Below, piece by piece: positions 37,174 through 47,216 of a stretch of DNA of 64,000 nucleotides. The translations under genes and the position numbers were made by a program. The DNA is from BJGV01 sp964013575. GTDB taxonomy: Bacteria > Pseudomonadota > Gammaproteobacteria > Burkholderiales > Nitrosomonadaceae. The notes under the pieces are model-generated. The model had not been told where the DNA came from. It saw only the letters and a list, made by a program, of their open reading frames with translations, and ran no database searches. Numbering within the stretch: position 1 is the stretch's first letter; each line of letters opens with the position of its first letter. The stretch lies in the NCBI GenBank assembly GCA_964013575.1, contig CAXGWP010000001.1:54896-118895 (forward strand), in the 5' to 3' direction.

Positions 37174-38526
37174 TTAATTATTGTCTTCTTTTTTTGTGGC
37201 TCCCACAATAACAGCCGACACCTCTTTTAAAGGAATACGCCTCTGAAACGCATCTTTAATCTGCGCTACTGTAACACTATCAACAGCTTTCACGTAGTCA
37301 TCTAAAAAAGTAAGAGGAAGTTTATAAAATCCTATTACAGCAAGATACTCTATAATTTTCTTATTACTATCTATACGCAAAGGAAACCCTCCAATAATAT
37401 TTCCTTTTGCTGCAATCAATTCTTCCTCAGTTGGGCCCTTAGTAATAAAATCAGCCAAAACTCTTTTTGTAATCATTAGAGCTTCTTCAGATTGATCTTT
37501 TTTAGTCTGCAAACCAATTTGAAATAAGCCCACCTGCTTTAATGGAAAAAAAACACTATACACACTGTAGGCTAATCCACGTTTCTGTCGAATTTCTTCC
37601 ATCAAACGAGATGCAAATCCTCCTCCACCAAGAATATAATTTCCCACTAATAATGGATAGTAATCTGGATCATTCCGCCTCAAACCCAGATAACCTAATA
37701 AAATATGACTTTGTGATGCTGGATGCACAATTCTTTTAATATAAGAAGTGGGCTTATTAAGTACCGGTGGCAATGTATTGATAACCCTGCCCCGTGGCAA
37801 ACCCTTTGATAATGCCTCAGCGATATTAACTGCTTCAACACGACTAATATCTCCCATAATTGAAATTACAGAATTTTCTGCTGAATAATGGGTTTGATAA
37901 AAATTAATTAAATCTTCACGCTGTAATCTGCCTAATGTATCTATTTCACCAGAACCCCTTAATCCATATGGGTGGGCCCCATATAACATTTTCGATAATT
38001 TATGACTTGCAATATAGCCAGGTTTGGTTTCTGCTTCTTTTAGCCAAGAAATTACTCGTGCACGCTCTCTTTCTAAAGCTTTTTCAGGAAACTCTGGACT
38101 CTGAATCACTTTAGCAAAAATATCTAACGCCCTATTACGTTCATCTTTATTACTTAAAGTTCGCAATAAAATACCTGCGCGATCTCGATCAAAGCGGGTG
38201 CTTAACTGCGCACCAACATCAGCAAAAAACCCAGAAATTTTATCTTCAGATAAACCACCCGCCCCAAGATCAAGAAGCTTTAGAGTTAAGCTTGCACAAC
38301 CTGATTTTTCTGGGATATCAGCACCACTTCCCGCATTAAAATCAATGCCTATATCAAGTATTGGTAGTCCACGATTTTCTACAAAAAATACCTGAGCACC
38401 AGAAGAAGTTTGCCAATGCTTAATAGGAAGAGTCGCTAACGCCAACTGAGAGCAAATTCCTAGGAATAAAAAGATAAAGCAATAAATTAATCGCAATGAA
38501 GCCATTTTTATAGATGCTTTTTTCAT
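37174..38526 (-). CDS. M16 peptidase-family protein lacking the zinc motif (partner subunit)
   Basis: 450 aa with an N-terminal signal peptide (hydrophobic stretch about 13-30, ending LALA). The insulinase/pitrilysin fold is clear (GLPILDIGIDFNAGSG, HPYGLRGSGEI, GNYILGGGGFASRLMEEIR then QKRGLAYSVYS) but the H-x-x-E-H motif is absent: its place reads KSGCASLTLKLLDLGAGG. This is the pattern of the non-catalytic chain that pairs with an active M16 protein. The active partner is the next gene upstream, at 38552-39943, 25 bp away. Confidence 0.9.
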   Translation of the reverse strand: MKKASIKMASLRLIYCFIFLFLGICSQLALATLPIKHWQTSSGAQVFFVENRGLPILDIGIDFNAGSGADIPEKSGCASLTLKLLDLGAGGLSEDKISGFFADVGAQLSTRFDRDRAGILLRTLSNKDERNRALDIFAKVIQSPEFPEKALERERARVISWLKEAETKPGYIASHKLSKMLYGAHPYGLRGSGEIDTLGRLQREDLINFYQTHYSAENSVISIMGDISRVEAVNIAEALSKGLPRGRVINTLPPVLNKPTSYIKRIVHPASQSHILLGYLGLRRNDPDYYPLLVGNYILGGGGFASRLMEEIRQKRGLAYSVYSVFFPLKQVGLFQIGLQTKKDQSEEALMITKRVLADFITKGPTEEELIAAKGNIIGGFPLRIDSNKKIIEYLAVIGFYKLPLTFLDDYVKAVDSVTVAQIKDAFQRRIPLKEVSAVIVGATKKEDNN

Positions 38527-38551
38527 ATAAGCCTAATTTTAATTATTATAT

Positions 38552-39943
38552 TTAATGGCGCAATTTTGAAGATGGATATATAACAGCCCTCTTTTCTATT
38601 GGCTGTGGGTCAAGAACTGCTACTGTTAAGCTATCATCTATCAGATATTTTATTGCCACATCTCGAACCTGTTTAGCTGTAACAGACTGTAATTTCTTTA
38701 TAATCGTATCTACATTATGGTATGACAACCCAACAGACTCTAATTGGCCAATCTGCATAGCTTGATAAAACATTGAGTCAAGTTGAAATACATGACCAGA
38801 CACCACCTGTGCCTTAGCTCGTGAAAGCTCCTTCTCAGTCACCCCGTTACTTACTATTCTTGCAATTTCACTTCGCAAAGCCGCCTCTAACTCGTCTACC
38901 GACTTCCCTTCACTTGGAGTGCCATTTAGAAAAAACATACCAGGACCTCGCCCCACTGAGTCATAATCAGCACTTATTGAGATGGCAATATGCTGATCAC
39001 GGACCAATTCTTTATTTAACCTTGCAGATTCATTCCCATCTAACACCCCTACCAACATCTCTAAAGCATAAGGTTCCCAGTCATTCTCCACATCATGTAA
39101 AGTTGGCACATGATACCCCATAATAAGATAAGGCATCTTAGCTGGTGCTTTTACTTGTATCCTCTTAATTCCTGTTTGTACCACCTCTCTTTGTGGTTTT
39201 CGTAAAGCTAAGGATACTATAGGGCGCGCTTTAATCTTGCCATAATATTTTTGTGCTAAAGAATAAACCTCTTTTGGGTCCACATCCCCCACTATTACTA
39301 ATAAAGCGTTATTTGGAGCATACCAGCGATCATACCATTCCTGAGCATCGCCAACACTCATATTCTCTAAATCATTCATCCACCCAACAATTGGGCGCCT
39401 GTATGGATGTGACTGATATGCAACAGACATTAATTTTTCATATAAAAGTGCATGCGGTCTATCATCCGTACGCAACCGGCGCTCCTCCATTACAACTTTA
39501 ATTTCTTTGGCAAATTCCTCCTGTGTTAACACCAAATTACGCATTCGATCAGCTTCTAATTTCATAGCTAATGCTAAATCAGACTTATGTAACTGCTGAA
39601 AATAACCAGTAAAATCGCGACTAGTAAATGCATTATCACGGCCACCTACTGCTGCAATTTTCTTAGAAAAATCACCTTTATCAACATTCTTGGTTCCTTT
39701 AAACATCATATGCTCCAATACATGAGCAACGCCTGTCGTACCGTTCAACTCATCAATACTTCCAGCTTTATACCATATTTGGGATACAACTACTGGGGAG
39801 CGATGATCTTCTTTAATAATCATTTTAAGACCATTAGCAAGCATGTATTCATAAGAACCAGCAAAAGTTTCAAATGGAATTAATATAAAAATAAAAATTG
39901 CCGTTCTACAAATATGAAAGAAAAAACTAAAATAAAATTTCAC
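38552..39943 (-). CDS. Periplasmic zinc protease, M16 family (catalytic chain)
   Basis: 463 aa with an N-terminal hydrophobic signal (about 1-28). The inverted zinc motif HVLEH occurs in GVAHVLEHMMFKGT near residue 77, and the third ligand region EIKVVMEERR lies about 70 residues on. It probably processes or degrades exported peptides together with the neighbouring inactive chain. GTG start. It is divergent from ftsY with about 175 bp between. Confidence 0.93.
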   Translation of the reverse strand: MKFYFSFFFHICRTAIFIFILIPFETFAGSYEYMLANGLKMIIKEDHRSPVVVSQIWYKAGSIDELNGTTGVAHVLEHMMFKGTKNVDKGDFSKKIAAVGGRDNAFTSRDFTGYFQQLHKSDLALAMKLEADRMRNLVLTQEEFAKEIKVVMEERRLRTDDRPHALLYEKLMSVAYQSHPYRRPIVGWMNDLENMSVGDAQEWYDRWYAPNNALLVIVGDVDPKEVYSLAQKYYGKIKARPIVSLALRKPQREVVQTGIKRIQVKAPAKMPYLIMGYHVPTLHDVENDWEPYALEMLVGVLDGNESARLNKELVRDQHIAISISADYDSVGRGPGMFFLNGTPSEGKSVDELEAALRSEIARIVSNGVTEKELSRAKAQVVSGHVFQLDSMFYQAMQIGQLESVGLSYHNVDTIIKKLQSVTAKQVRDVAIKYLIDDSLTVAVLDPQPIEKRAVIYPSSKLRH

Positions 39944-40118
39944 TTTTAATAACCTAAAATTAAAATAATAGAATAAAATTTCAGTATTACACCTAACGAT
40001 AAACCAATTTTATTAGACCTCTTATCAAAATGAAAAGTTTCACTGAATACAAAAGCAGTACAATCAAATATAAATTTTTATTTCTTGACCAAACAACCAT
40101 TACGAGCCGAGGCTTATT

Positions 40119-41012
40119 ATGATCTGGGGAAATCTTGGAAAACGATTATCAGGTATACTAAGCAACGGTAAAATAGATGAAAACCTCTATGAAGAATTAG
40201 AAACAATATTACTCACTGCCGATGTAGGTATATATGCTACCAACTGGCTACTAAATAAATTACGTAAACAAGTAAAACAGAAAGGGTTAACTAATGCAAC
40301 AGAATTAAAAGAAGCATTAAAAGAAAATTTATCTGCTTTACTTACTCCACTTGAACTCCCTTTTGATTCTAGCACAGAGAAACCATTTATCATTATGGTT
40401 ACAGGTGTAAATGGCGCAGGAAAGACCACTTCTATTGGTAAGCTTGCAAATTATTTTCAATCTCAAAAAAAATCTGTATTACTTGCCGCTGGCGACACAT
40501 TTCGTGCAGCTGCTCGTGAACAACTCGTTATATGGGGAAACCGTAATCATATACCTGTTATTTCACAAGATACCAATAATCAGCAAAATAGTGATCCAGC
40601 TGCTATTATTTTTGATGCAGTTAATGCCGCCAAGGCCCGTAATATAGATATTGTATTAGCAGATACTGCAGGCCGCCTAACGACACAATTACACCTTATG
40701 GAGGAGATAAAAAAGATAAAAAGAGTCATCTCAAAAGCAAACCCAAATGCACCTCACGAGATATTATTAGTCCTAGATGCAAATACCGGCCAAAATGCTA
40801 TTAGCCAATTAAAAGCATTTGATGAAACATTAAATATTACAGGCCTTATACTTACCAAATTGGACGGCACTGCAAAAGGTGGTGTAATTGCTGCTATTGC
40901 AATGCAACGACAAGAGAACCCTATTCCTTTATATTTTATTGGGATAGGCGAAGACATTAATGACTTGCAGCCCTTTAATGTAAGAAAATTTACAGAAGCT
41001 TTGTTTGATTAA
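40119..41012 (+). CDS. ftsY: Signal recognition particle receptor FtsY
   Basis: 297 aa SRP-GTPase that docks ribosome-SRP complexes at the inner membrane. The N domain (1-85) leads into G motifs: GVNGAGKTTSIGKLA, DTFRAAAREQL, DTAGRL and TKLDGTAKGG. It consists of the NG domains only and lacks the long acidic A domain of E. coli FtsY, a known short form. It is followed by ftsE and ftsX on the same strand, the classical ftsYEX order, and rpoH. Confidence 0.98.
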   Translation: MIWGNLGKRLSGILSNGKIDENLYEELETILLTADVGIYATNWLLNKLRKQVKQKGLTNATELKEALKENLSALLTPLELPFDSSTEKPFIIMVTGVNGAGKTTSIGKLANYFQSQKKSVLLAAGDTFRAAAREQLVIWGNRNHIPVISQDTNNQQNSDPAAIIFDAVNAAKARNIDIVLADTAGRLTTQLHLMEEIKKIKRVISKANPNAPHEILLVLDANTGQNAISQLKAFDETLNITGLILTKLDGTAKGGVIAAIAMQRQENPIPLYFIGIGEDINDLQPFNVRKFTEALFD

Positions 41013-41058
41013 TTTCTCCGATTTTAATGTAATATCTGCAACCTAATAAAATGCCTAT

Positions 41059-41712
41059 ATGATTATTTTCAGCAATATTTATAAACGTTATCCAAATGGG
41101 TTTGAAGCTATAAAAAATATTGCCTTCACTATTAAACAGGGTGAAATGGTTTTCATAACAGGACATTCTGGTGCCGGTAAAAGTACAATTTTAAAATTAA
41201 TTGGAGCTATCGAACACCCAACAGCTGGTGACATCATTGTCAACAACCATAATGTCAACAAACTAAAGAGCCATGCAATTCCATTTTTACGTCGCAACAT
41301 TGGCATGATTTTCCAAGATCAAAAAATTTTATTCGATCGATCAATTTTTGAAAATGTTATATTGCCTTTACAGATCTGTGGGCTTAATCGCCGACCAGCA
41401 ATTACGAGAGCCCATGCAGCTCTAGATAAAGTGGGCTTATTAAGTAAAGAAAAAAACTTTCCTATTACACTCTCAGGTGGCGAAAGACAAAGACTGTGTA
41501 TTGCTCGTGCTGTAGTCAATCGGCCATCTATTCTTATTGCAGATGAACCAACTGCCCATCTTGACGAAAGCGATACAAAAGACATTATAAATATGTTTGA
41601 ATCATTTCATCATGTAGGTGTTACAGTACTGATCACCAGCCCTAATACAGAATTTTCTAAAAATTCCAAAAGTCGTATTCTGACTTTAAATCATGGAGAA
41701 CTAATACCATGA
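41059..41712 (+). CDS. ftsE: Cell division ATPase FtsE
   Basis: 217 aa ABC ATPase of the FtsEX complex, which activates septal peptidoglycan hydrolases through a periplasmic partner. Walker A GHSGAGKST, signature LSGGERQR and Walker B ILIADEPTAHLD are intact. The YPNGFEAIKNIAF start is typical. 46 bp after ftsY, and the stop overlaps the ftsX start (ATGA). Confidence 0.98.
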   Translation: MIIFSNIYKRYPNGFEAIKNIAFTIKQGEMVFITGHSGAGKSTILKLIGAIEHPTAGDIIVNNHNVNKLKSHAIPFLRRNIGMIFQDQKILFDRSIFENVILPLQICGLNRRPAITRAHAALDKVGLLSKEKNFPITLSGGERQRLCIARAVVNRPSILIADEPTAHLDESDTKDIINMFESFHHVGVTVLITSPNTEFSKNSKSRILTLNHGELIP

Positions 41713-42599
41713 GCATGTGGCTTTCTTATCATTGGCATGCACTCTTTCTGTCTCTTAGGAGATTATTAGGAACGCCATTCACAAGCTTGCTTAATATTAT
41801 TGTAATAGGTATTGCTTTCAGTTTTCCTACTGGTGTATACATGCTTCTAAATAATATTCAAAACTTATCCGGCCAATTATCAGGCGCGCCACAATTAAGC
41901 ATATTTCTTAAACCTGATACAGACAATTCTGCCATAGAAAAACTAAAATCACATTTAAAACAACATCCAAAAGTTGCAAATTTCCAGTTCATTTCAAAAG
42001 AAAATGCCCTAAAACAACTAGAAAAAAGAAGTGATTTAACTGATGCATTAAATAGCTTAACAAAAAATCCATTACCTGATGCGTTTATAATTAATGCCAA
42101 AGATTCCTCTCCGGAAACACTAAGAAAATTACGAACAGAAATGCTAAAATGGCCCAATTCTGAGCATGTTCAACTTGACTCTGCTTGGATGGAAAAATTA
42201 AACGCATTAATAAATATTGGAAAATTAATAATACTATTACTAGCAATATTGTTAAGCTCTGCTTTAATAATAATAACTTTTAACACCATTCGTTTACAAA
42301 TCCTTACAAAACAAGATGAAATTGAAGTTTCCAAATTAATTGGAGCAACCAATAATTTCATCCGCCTCCCTTTTCTATATTTTGGAGCTATTCAAGGCAT
42401 GGCGGGAGGGGCTATAGCATGGCTTATTGTAGCTATAATTATAAATTTAATAAACAATGAGCTATCAAATATAATACAAATATATACTATAAATTTTCAA
42501 TTGAACCATATTTCTTTTGAAGATAGTATCTTCCTATTATTATCTTCATTCTGGCTGGGATGGCTTGGATCATGGCTATCAGTTACAAGCCACCTCTAA
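41709..42599 (+). CDS. ftsX: Cell division permease-like FtsX
   Basis: 296 aa with four TM helices: one near 22-45 and three after about residue 165. The periplasmic loop between TM1 and TM2 (about 50-160) is the part that contacts the hydrolase activator. The family motif SKLIGATNNFIRLPFLYFGAIQG is kept (core SKLIGATNNFIRLPF). Translation is coupled to ftsE by a 4-bp overlap. Confidence 0.97.
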   Translation: MSMWLSYHWHALFLSLRRLLGTPFTSLLNIIVIGIAFSFPTGVYMLLNNIQNLSGQLSGAPQLSIFLKPDTDNSAIEKLKSHLKQHPKVANFQFISKENALKQLEKRSDLTDALNSLTKNPLPDAFIINAKDSSPETLRKLRTEMLKWPNSEHVQLDSAWMEKLNALINIGKLIILLLAILLSSALIIITFNTIRLQILTKQDEIEVSKLIGATNNFIRLPFLYFGAIQGMAGGAIAWLIVAIIINLINNELSNIIQIYTINFQLNHISFEDSIFLLLSSFWLGWLGSWLSVTSHL

Positions 42600-42717
42600 T
42601 AAATAAAATTCTCAATAATTATAGGCGCTATTATCTTATCTATAGAAACTTTTAAGATAATTAGCACTCAAAACCATAAAATGCTAAAATGAATAGTTAT
42701 AATATAAGGAGCAAACA

Positions 42718-43566
42718 ATGACTTTTGATCTAGCAATGCCCGCAACTAGCGGTAGTATTGAAAGTTATATAAGATCTGCTAATAGTTTTCCTATACTTTC
42801 TCAGGAAGAGGAAGTTAACCTTGCGCGCCGTCTCAGAGACAAAGACGATATAAATGCTGCACGCCAATTAGTACTATCACATTTACGTGTTGTAATTTCT
42901 GTTGCAAGAAGATACAAAGGATATGGCTTACCCCAAGCCGATCTAATTCAAGAAGGAAATATTGGACTTATGAAAGCAGTCAAACGCTATGATCCAGAAC
43001 GTGGCGTTCGACTTATATCATTTGCAATACACTGGATTAAAGCAGAGATCCATGAATTTATATTACGAAATTGGCGCCTTGTTAAAATTGCAGCAACAAA
43101 GGCACAACGTAAATTATTCTTTAATCTTCGGAGCATGAAACAGAACCTTGATAGTATAGGACCAAATGAAGCAGATGCGATTGCAAAAAAATTAAATGTA
43201 AAAACTGAAGAAGTAATAGAAATGGAAACCCGTTTTAATGGGCGTGATATTTCAATTGAACCAATATCCCAAGATAATGATGAGGCTAGTTATAATCCTA
43301 TTGCTTTCCTTACAGATGGTACTGAGCCATCACAAACAATAGAGGCAAAAGAAAATAACTACCTAAATAATAAAAATCTTAAACAAGCATTAGCTAATTT
43401 AGACCCACGTAGCTACCGCATCATAAAAGCTAGGTGGCTAAACGAAGAAAAATCTGTAACGCTTCATAAACTTGCTGAGGAATTAGGGGTATCTGCTGAG
43501 CGTATCCGACAAATAGAGGTTAAAGCATTACAAAAAATGCGTGAAGTAATGAAGTCGAGTTCTTAA
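42718..43566 (+). CDS. rpoH: Heat-shock sigma factor RpoH (sigma-32)
   Basis: 282 aa. Region 2 has LVLSHLRVVISVARRYKGYG, the -10 recognition part follows, and the diagnostic RpoH box QRKLFFNLR lies near 141-149. Region 4 ends LGVSAERIRQIEVKALQKMR. A strong AAGGAG precedes the ATG. It follows ftsX by 118 bp, the order ftsYEX-rpoH seen widely in proteobacteria. Confidence 0.98.
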   Translation: MTFDLAMPATSGSIESYIRSANSFPILSQEEEVNLARRLRDKDDINAARQLVLSHLRVVISVARRYKGYGLPQADLIQEGNIGLMKAVKRYDPERGVRLISFAIHWIKAEIHEFILRNWRLVKIAATKAQRKLFFNLRSMKQNLDSIGPNEADAIAKKLNVKTEEVIEMETRFNGRDISIEPISQDNDEASYNPIAFLTDGTEPSQTIEAKENNYLNNKNLKQALANLDPRSYRIIKARWLNEEKSVTLHKLAEELGVSAERIRQIEVKALQKMREVMKSSS

Positions 43567-43620
43567 AAACTGTTCTTAACCCCTAATTTTCTTTTAAAAG
43601 ATTAAGCTATTGCTTGTATT

Positions 43621-43863
43621 CTATTTATATTTCTCCCACTGCTCTGGCGTCAATGTTTTCATAGATAATGCATGAATTTCATGCCCCATTTTCTCTCCTA
43701 GGGCATCATAAACTAGCTTATGTTGCTCAACTATACTCTTTGCCCGAAATTCAATACTAACAATAGTAGCATTAAAATGCTGGCCATCATCACCCTCTAC
43801 ATGAATAAATTCACATTGTATAGCATTCTCAATTTGCATTTTTATGCTACCCGATGTAACCAT
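43621..43863 (-). CDS. ibaG: BolA-family protein, IbaG type
   Basis: 80 aa BolA/IbaG protein. The conserved core VEGDDGQHFNATIVSIEF and EQHKLVYDALGEKMGHEIHALSMKT (with the invariant HALSMKT) are present. IbaG works with monothiol glutaredoxins in iron-sulfur and acid-stress roles. AGGGGC ribosome site. It is the last gene of the mla-yadGH-ibaG cluster, convergent with rpoH. Confidence 0.95.
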   Translation of the reverse strand: MVTSGSIKMQIENAIQCEFIHVEGDDGQHFNATIVSIEFRAKSIVEQHKLVYDALGEKMGHEIHALSMKTLTPEQWEKYK

Positions 43864-43927
43864 TCTAAGCCCCTATAATTAAGAAAAATTTAATTTTTTG
43901 CATAACCTTTATTCAAGAATTAATACT

Positions 43928-44683
43928 TTATTGACGAAGCTTGTACCCTGTTCTAAGCATCTGCAATGTTATCCATGATACCAATAAAAAAAATATTACT
44001 ACAACCATAAGGCTAAAATAAGGCGATATATCTGAAACACCAAAAAACCCGTAGCGAAAGCCATCAATAACATAGAAAAAAGGGTTAAAATGTGAAAGAT
44101 TTTCCCAAAAAGATGGCAACGAATGAATTGTATAAAATACTCCTGACAAGAATGTCAGTGGCAGAATAACAAAATTCTGAAATGCAGCAAGCTGATCAAA
44201 TTTCTCTGCCCAAATAGCAGCAATAATACCTAGAGCACCCAGGAATCCATTACCCAATAAAGCAAAAACAAAAATCCAAAGAATCGATCGTAACGGCATA
44301 TCAAAAAATACTAAAATTACCAAATAAATGCCAATTCCCACTAAAAATCCACGAACTATGGCAGCTAACACATAAGCAACAAATATTTCCATATAAGATA
44401 ATGGGGACAACAGAACAAAAACAATGCTTCCAGATATCTTTGATTGAATTAAACTAGATGATGAGTTTGCAAAAGCATTTTGTAACATGGCCATCATGAT
44501 CAAGCCTGGAATCAAAAAAGTTGTATATGTAACATTAGGATATGCTTGAATACGGCTCTCCAACATATGAGAAAAAATTAGCAAATAAATTAATGTTGCC
44601 ATCATTGGTGCAAATATAGATTGAAGACCCACTTTACAAAACCTTAAAAGCTCCTTTTGAAGAAGGGTATAGAAACCACTCAT
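43928..44683 (-). CDS. ABC-2 type permease (YadH-like)
   Basis: 251 aa with six predicted TM helices. The ABC-2 motif LSPLSYMEIFVAYV and the later PLTFLSGVFYTIHSLP are typical of YadH/NodJ-type exporters. It pairs with the ATPase encoded immediately upstream (4-bp ATGA overlap). Substrate unknown; its place beside mla suggests an envelope function. Confidence 0.93.
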   Translation of the reverse strand: MSGFYTLLQKELLRFCKVGLQSIFAPMMATLIYLLIFSHMLESRIQAYPNVTYTTFLIPGLIMMAMLQNAFANSSSSLIQSKISGSIVFVLLSPLSYMEIFVAYVLAAIVRGFLVGIGIYLVILVFFDMPLRSILWIFVFALLGNGFLGALGIIAAIWAEKFDQLAAFQNFVILPLTFLSGVFYTIHSLPSFWENLSHFNPFFYVIDGFRYGFFGVSDISPYFSLMVVVIFFLLVSWITLQMLRTGYKLRQ

Positions 44684-45597
44684 ACCAACTCCTTCTTATC
44701 TGCTCTATCCATAATTTGTACAAATACCTTTTCAAGGCCGGGTTGTATTACCTCCATTTCTAATACCTCAATCTTTCCTATACGTAATGCTGCTAATACA
44801 CCTTCAATACTTGAATAATTATCTATTCTCAAAGTAAAGGAATTTTCAGCATAATCTTCCACTAATGATTGTAGCTTAATTGGCAATATACTAGATGTTA
44901 AGCGTAGCTTTATCAAACAACTATTAAAGCTATTTATAAGATTTTTAGTGCTATCAAGTGCCACAATTCTTCCTTGTTTCATTATGCCAATACGACTACA
45001 TAAAAACTCTGCTTCTTCTAAATAATGGGTAGTAAGCACAATAGTGTGACCATCACGATTTAACTGTTTTATAAAATCCCATAGCGACTGACGTAATTCT
45101 ACATCCACACCAGCAGTGGGCTCATCCAATATAATCACCGGGGGCTTGTGTACTAATGCCTGAGCCACTAATACACGACGCTTCATTCCGCCTGATAATG
45201 TTCGCATATTAGCGTTTTCTTTTTCGCTTAGATCTAAATAGTGAAGCACCTCATCTATCCAATTACTGTTATTTCTTAAGCCATAATAACCAGACTGAAT
45301 AGAGAGCATTTCTCGTACTGTAAAGAATGGGTCAAAAACTAGCTCCTGCGGTACCACCCCCATAACTTGGCGAGCTTCACGATAATTTAATACTACATCA
45401 TGACCTAATATTCTAGCCCTACCATTACTAGGAAGCATTAACCCTGCCAATATATTAATTAATGTAGTCTTACCCGCTCCATTGGGACCCAGCAAAGCAA
45501 AAAATTCCCCCTGCTTAATTTCAAGATTGATATCTAATAGGGCATCTACTACCCCAAAGTGTTTATATACTTTATTTACTTCAATTGCTGGGGTCAT
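44680..45597 (-). CDS. ABC transporter ATPase (YadG-like)
   Basis: 305 aa. Walker A GPNGAGKTT, signature LSGGMKRR and Walker B VIILDEPTAGVD; the C-terminal about 80 residues are the extra domain typical of CcmA/YadG-type ATPases. It powers the YadH-like permease that follows. It sits 128 bp after mlaB, in the conserved mlaFEDCB-yadG-yadH-ibaG neighbourhood. Confidence 0.95.
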   Translation of the reverse strand: MTPAIEVNKVYKHFGVVDALLDINLEIKQGEFFALLGPNGAGKTTLINILAGLMLPSNGRARILGHDVVLNYREARQVMGVVPQELVFDPFFTVREMLSIQSGYYGLRNNSNWIDEVLHYLDLSEKENANMRTLSGGMKRRVLVAQALVHKPPVIILDEPTAGVDVELRQSLWDFIKQLNRDGHTIVLTTHYLEEAEFLCSRIGIMKQGRIVALDSTKNLINSFNSCLIKLRLTSSILPIKLQSLVEDYAENSFTLRIDNYSSIEGVLAALRIGKIEVLEMEVIQPGLEKVFVQIMDRADKKELV

Positions 45598-45724
45598 TAA
45601 GAAATTTAATTTGAAGAAGTATTTACTATAGATTAAGCCATCAATTCTTACTAAATGAAGGCAAATGTCTAGATAAAAAGAAGTGCTATAAATATTTATT
45701 ACTGATATACATTAAATATTAATG

Positions 45725-46006
45725 TTATACAGATGGAATTAATTCAACAACACCATATAATTGAGCAAGATTTTTTAGATTTTCTGGTATATGTGAAAAA
45801 TATACTCGCTGATTGTTTTTCTGGGCTCTTCTCTGCCATTCTAATAACATACTGACTGCTGATGAATCAATGTCAGTAATTTGCTCAAGATCAACAATAA
45901 AATCACCCTGATCAGATAAATCATTACCTTGTTCTAATATTTCAACCACATTAACAATAGTTATAGGTCCTTTAACAGTTATTTTTCCATCATTACGTAT
46001 AAGCAT
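45725..46006 (-). CDS. mlaB: MlaB STAS-domain protein
   Basis: 93 aa STAS protein of the Mla phospholipid transporter, binding and stabilising the MlaF ATPase in the cytoplasm. The STAS core DLEQITDIDSSAVSMLLEWQRRA is present (core DIDSSAVSMLLEW), with the conserved serine. It follows mlaC by 1 bp. Confidence 0.93.
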   Translation of the reverse strand: MLIRNDGKITVKGPITIVNVVEILEQGNDLSDQGDFIVDLEQITDIDSSAVSMLLEWQRRAQKNNQRVYFSHIPENLKNLAQLYGVVELIPSV

Positions 46007-46007
46007 T

Positions 46008-46667
46008 TTACGCTTTCTTAAATTTTATAGCTAATGCCGCATCATTATCTTTTTGCATTAATGAGCGATTTTTCCTATTAAGCGCTTTTATCAGCCCCTC
46101 AACCCCACCTGCACGAATCTTAGAATTAAATGAACCCCTATAATTAATAACCAAGCTTATACCTGCAACTGTTATATCATATACCTTCCATATACTATTA
46201 TTTTTTTCCATACTGTAATCAATAGATATAGGCTGACCATGTTTCTGAATTACTTTAGTTTTTACAATAACATTAGTCTTTTCACTCAAATCTTTCAATG
46301 GTGATACTTTTATAATATGATCACTATATATCGCTAAAGCTTTATAATAAGTTCGCACAAGAAGTGTACGAAACTCTTTTTCTAACTCCTTTCTCTCCTG
46401 TGAAGAGGCCTTACGCCAATTCTTACCCATGGCAAGCCGTGTCATACGAGTAAAATTAAAATGTGGCAGAATTTTAGATTTTACTAAATTTAGAATTTTT
46501 TCTTTATCACCAGACTGGATATCCTCATCCTGCTTGATAATCGCAAGAACTTCTTGAGCAGTTTTTTCTACCAAAATATCAGGCCTATTTTCAACAGCCC
46601 ATACACTAGGTGCTAATAACAACGCAGATAACACTACTACAATACTACTAATTTTCTCTTTTACCAT
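46008..46667 (-). CDS. mlaC: Periplasmic phospholipid-binding protein MlaC (Ttg2D)
   Basis: 219 aa with a signal peptide (1-24, cleavage near VWA). MlaC shuttles phospholipids between the outer-membrane MlaA complex and MlaFEDB. Family features: ILPHFNFTRMTRLAMGKNWR, FRTLLVRTYYKALAIYSDH and WKVYDITVAGISLVINYRGSF (cores FNFTRMTRLAMG and VAGISLVINYR). 66 bp after mlaD. No mlaA (vacJ) lies in the cluster. Confidence 0.96.
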   Translation of the reverse strand: MVKEKISSIVVVLSALLLAPSVWAVENRPDILVEKTAQEVLAIIKQDEDIQSGDKEKILNLVKSKILPHFNFTRMTRLAMGKNWRKASSQERKELEKEFRTLLVRTYYKALAIYSDHIIKVSPLKDLSEKTNVIVKTKVIQKHGQPISIDYSMEKNNSIWKVYDITVAGISLVINYRGSFNSKIRAGGVEGLIKALNRKNRSLMQKDNDAALAIKFKKA

Positions 46668-46733
46668 GATTTTTCTCTTTATTATTATTTACATTCCGTA
46701 AGTTAAATTTTTAGTACATTAAGATAGTTAAAC

Positions 46734-47216
46734 TTAAAACTCACTACTACCTTCTTTCTCATCCTCTGAAGCCTTATCAAATAAAAACTGACCGATCATT
46801 TCTTCCAACACCAACGCTGAATTAGTTTTCATGATTTTATCACCATTCTGTAGCATATCTTCATCACCTCCTGCAGCTAAACCAACATACTGTGCTCCAA
46901 GTAAACCAGATGTAAGAATGCTAGCAAAAGTATCCTTTGGAAATTGATAACGATCATCTATACTCATAGTTACCATAGCATCAAAAGTTTCAACACTAAA
47001 TTGAATATCTATTACACGCCCAACTACTACACCAGCACTTTTTACTGGCGCCCTAATTTTCAAACCACCAATATTCTCAAAATTTCCAGTTATAATATAC
47101 CTTTTACCCTCACTATAAGTACCCAAATTTCCTACTTGTAAGGCTAATATTAATAATGCACCAATCCCTGAAATAACAAACAACCCTACCCATAAATCCA
47201 TTTTTGCTCGCTGCAT
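46734..47216 (-). CDS. mlaD: MCE-domain lipid transport protein MlaD
   Basis: 160 aa, one N-terminal TM helix (about 7-27) and an MCE domain (about 39-115) with IGGLKIRAPVKSAGVVVGRV and LLGAQYVGLAAGG. MlaD forms the hexameric periplasmic ring of MlaFEDB. Its start abuts the mlaE stop. Confidence 0.97.
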   Translation of the reverse strand: MQRAKMDLWVGLFVISGIGALLILALQVGNLGTYSEGKRYIITGNFENIGGLKIRAPVKSAGVVVGRVIDIQFSVETFDAMVTMSIDDRYQFPKDTFASILTSGLLGAQYVGLAAGGDEDMLQNGDKIMKTNSALVLEEMIGQFLFDKASEDEKEGSSEF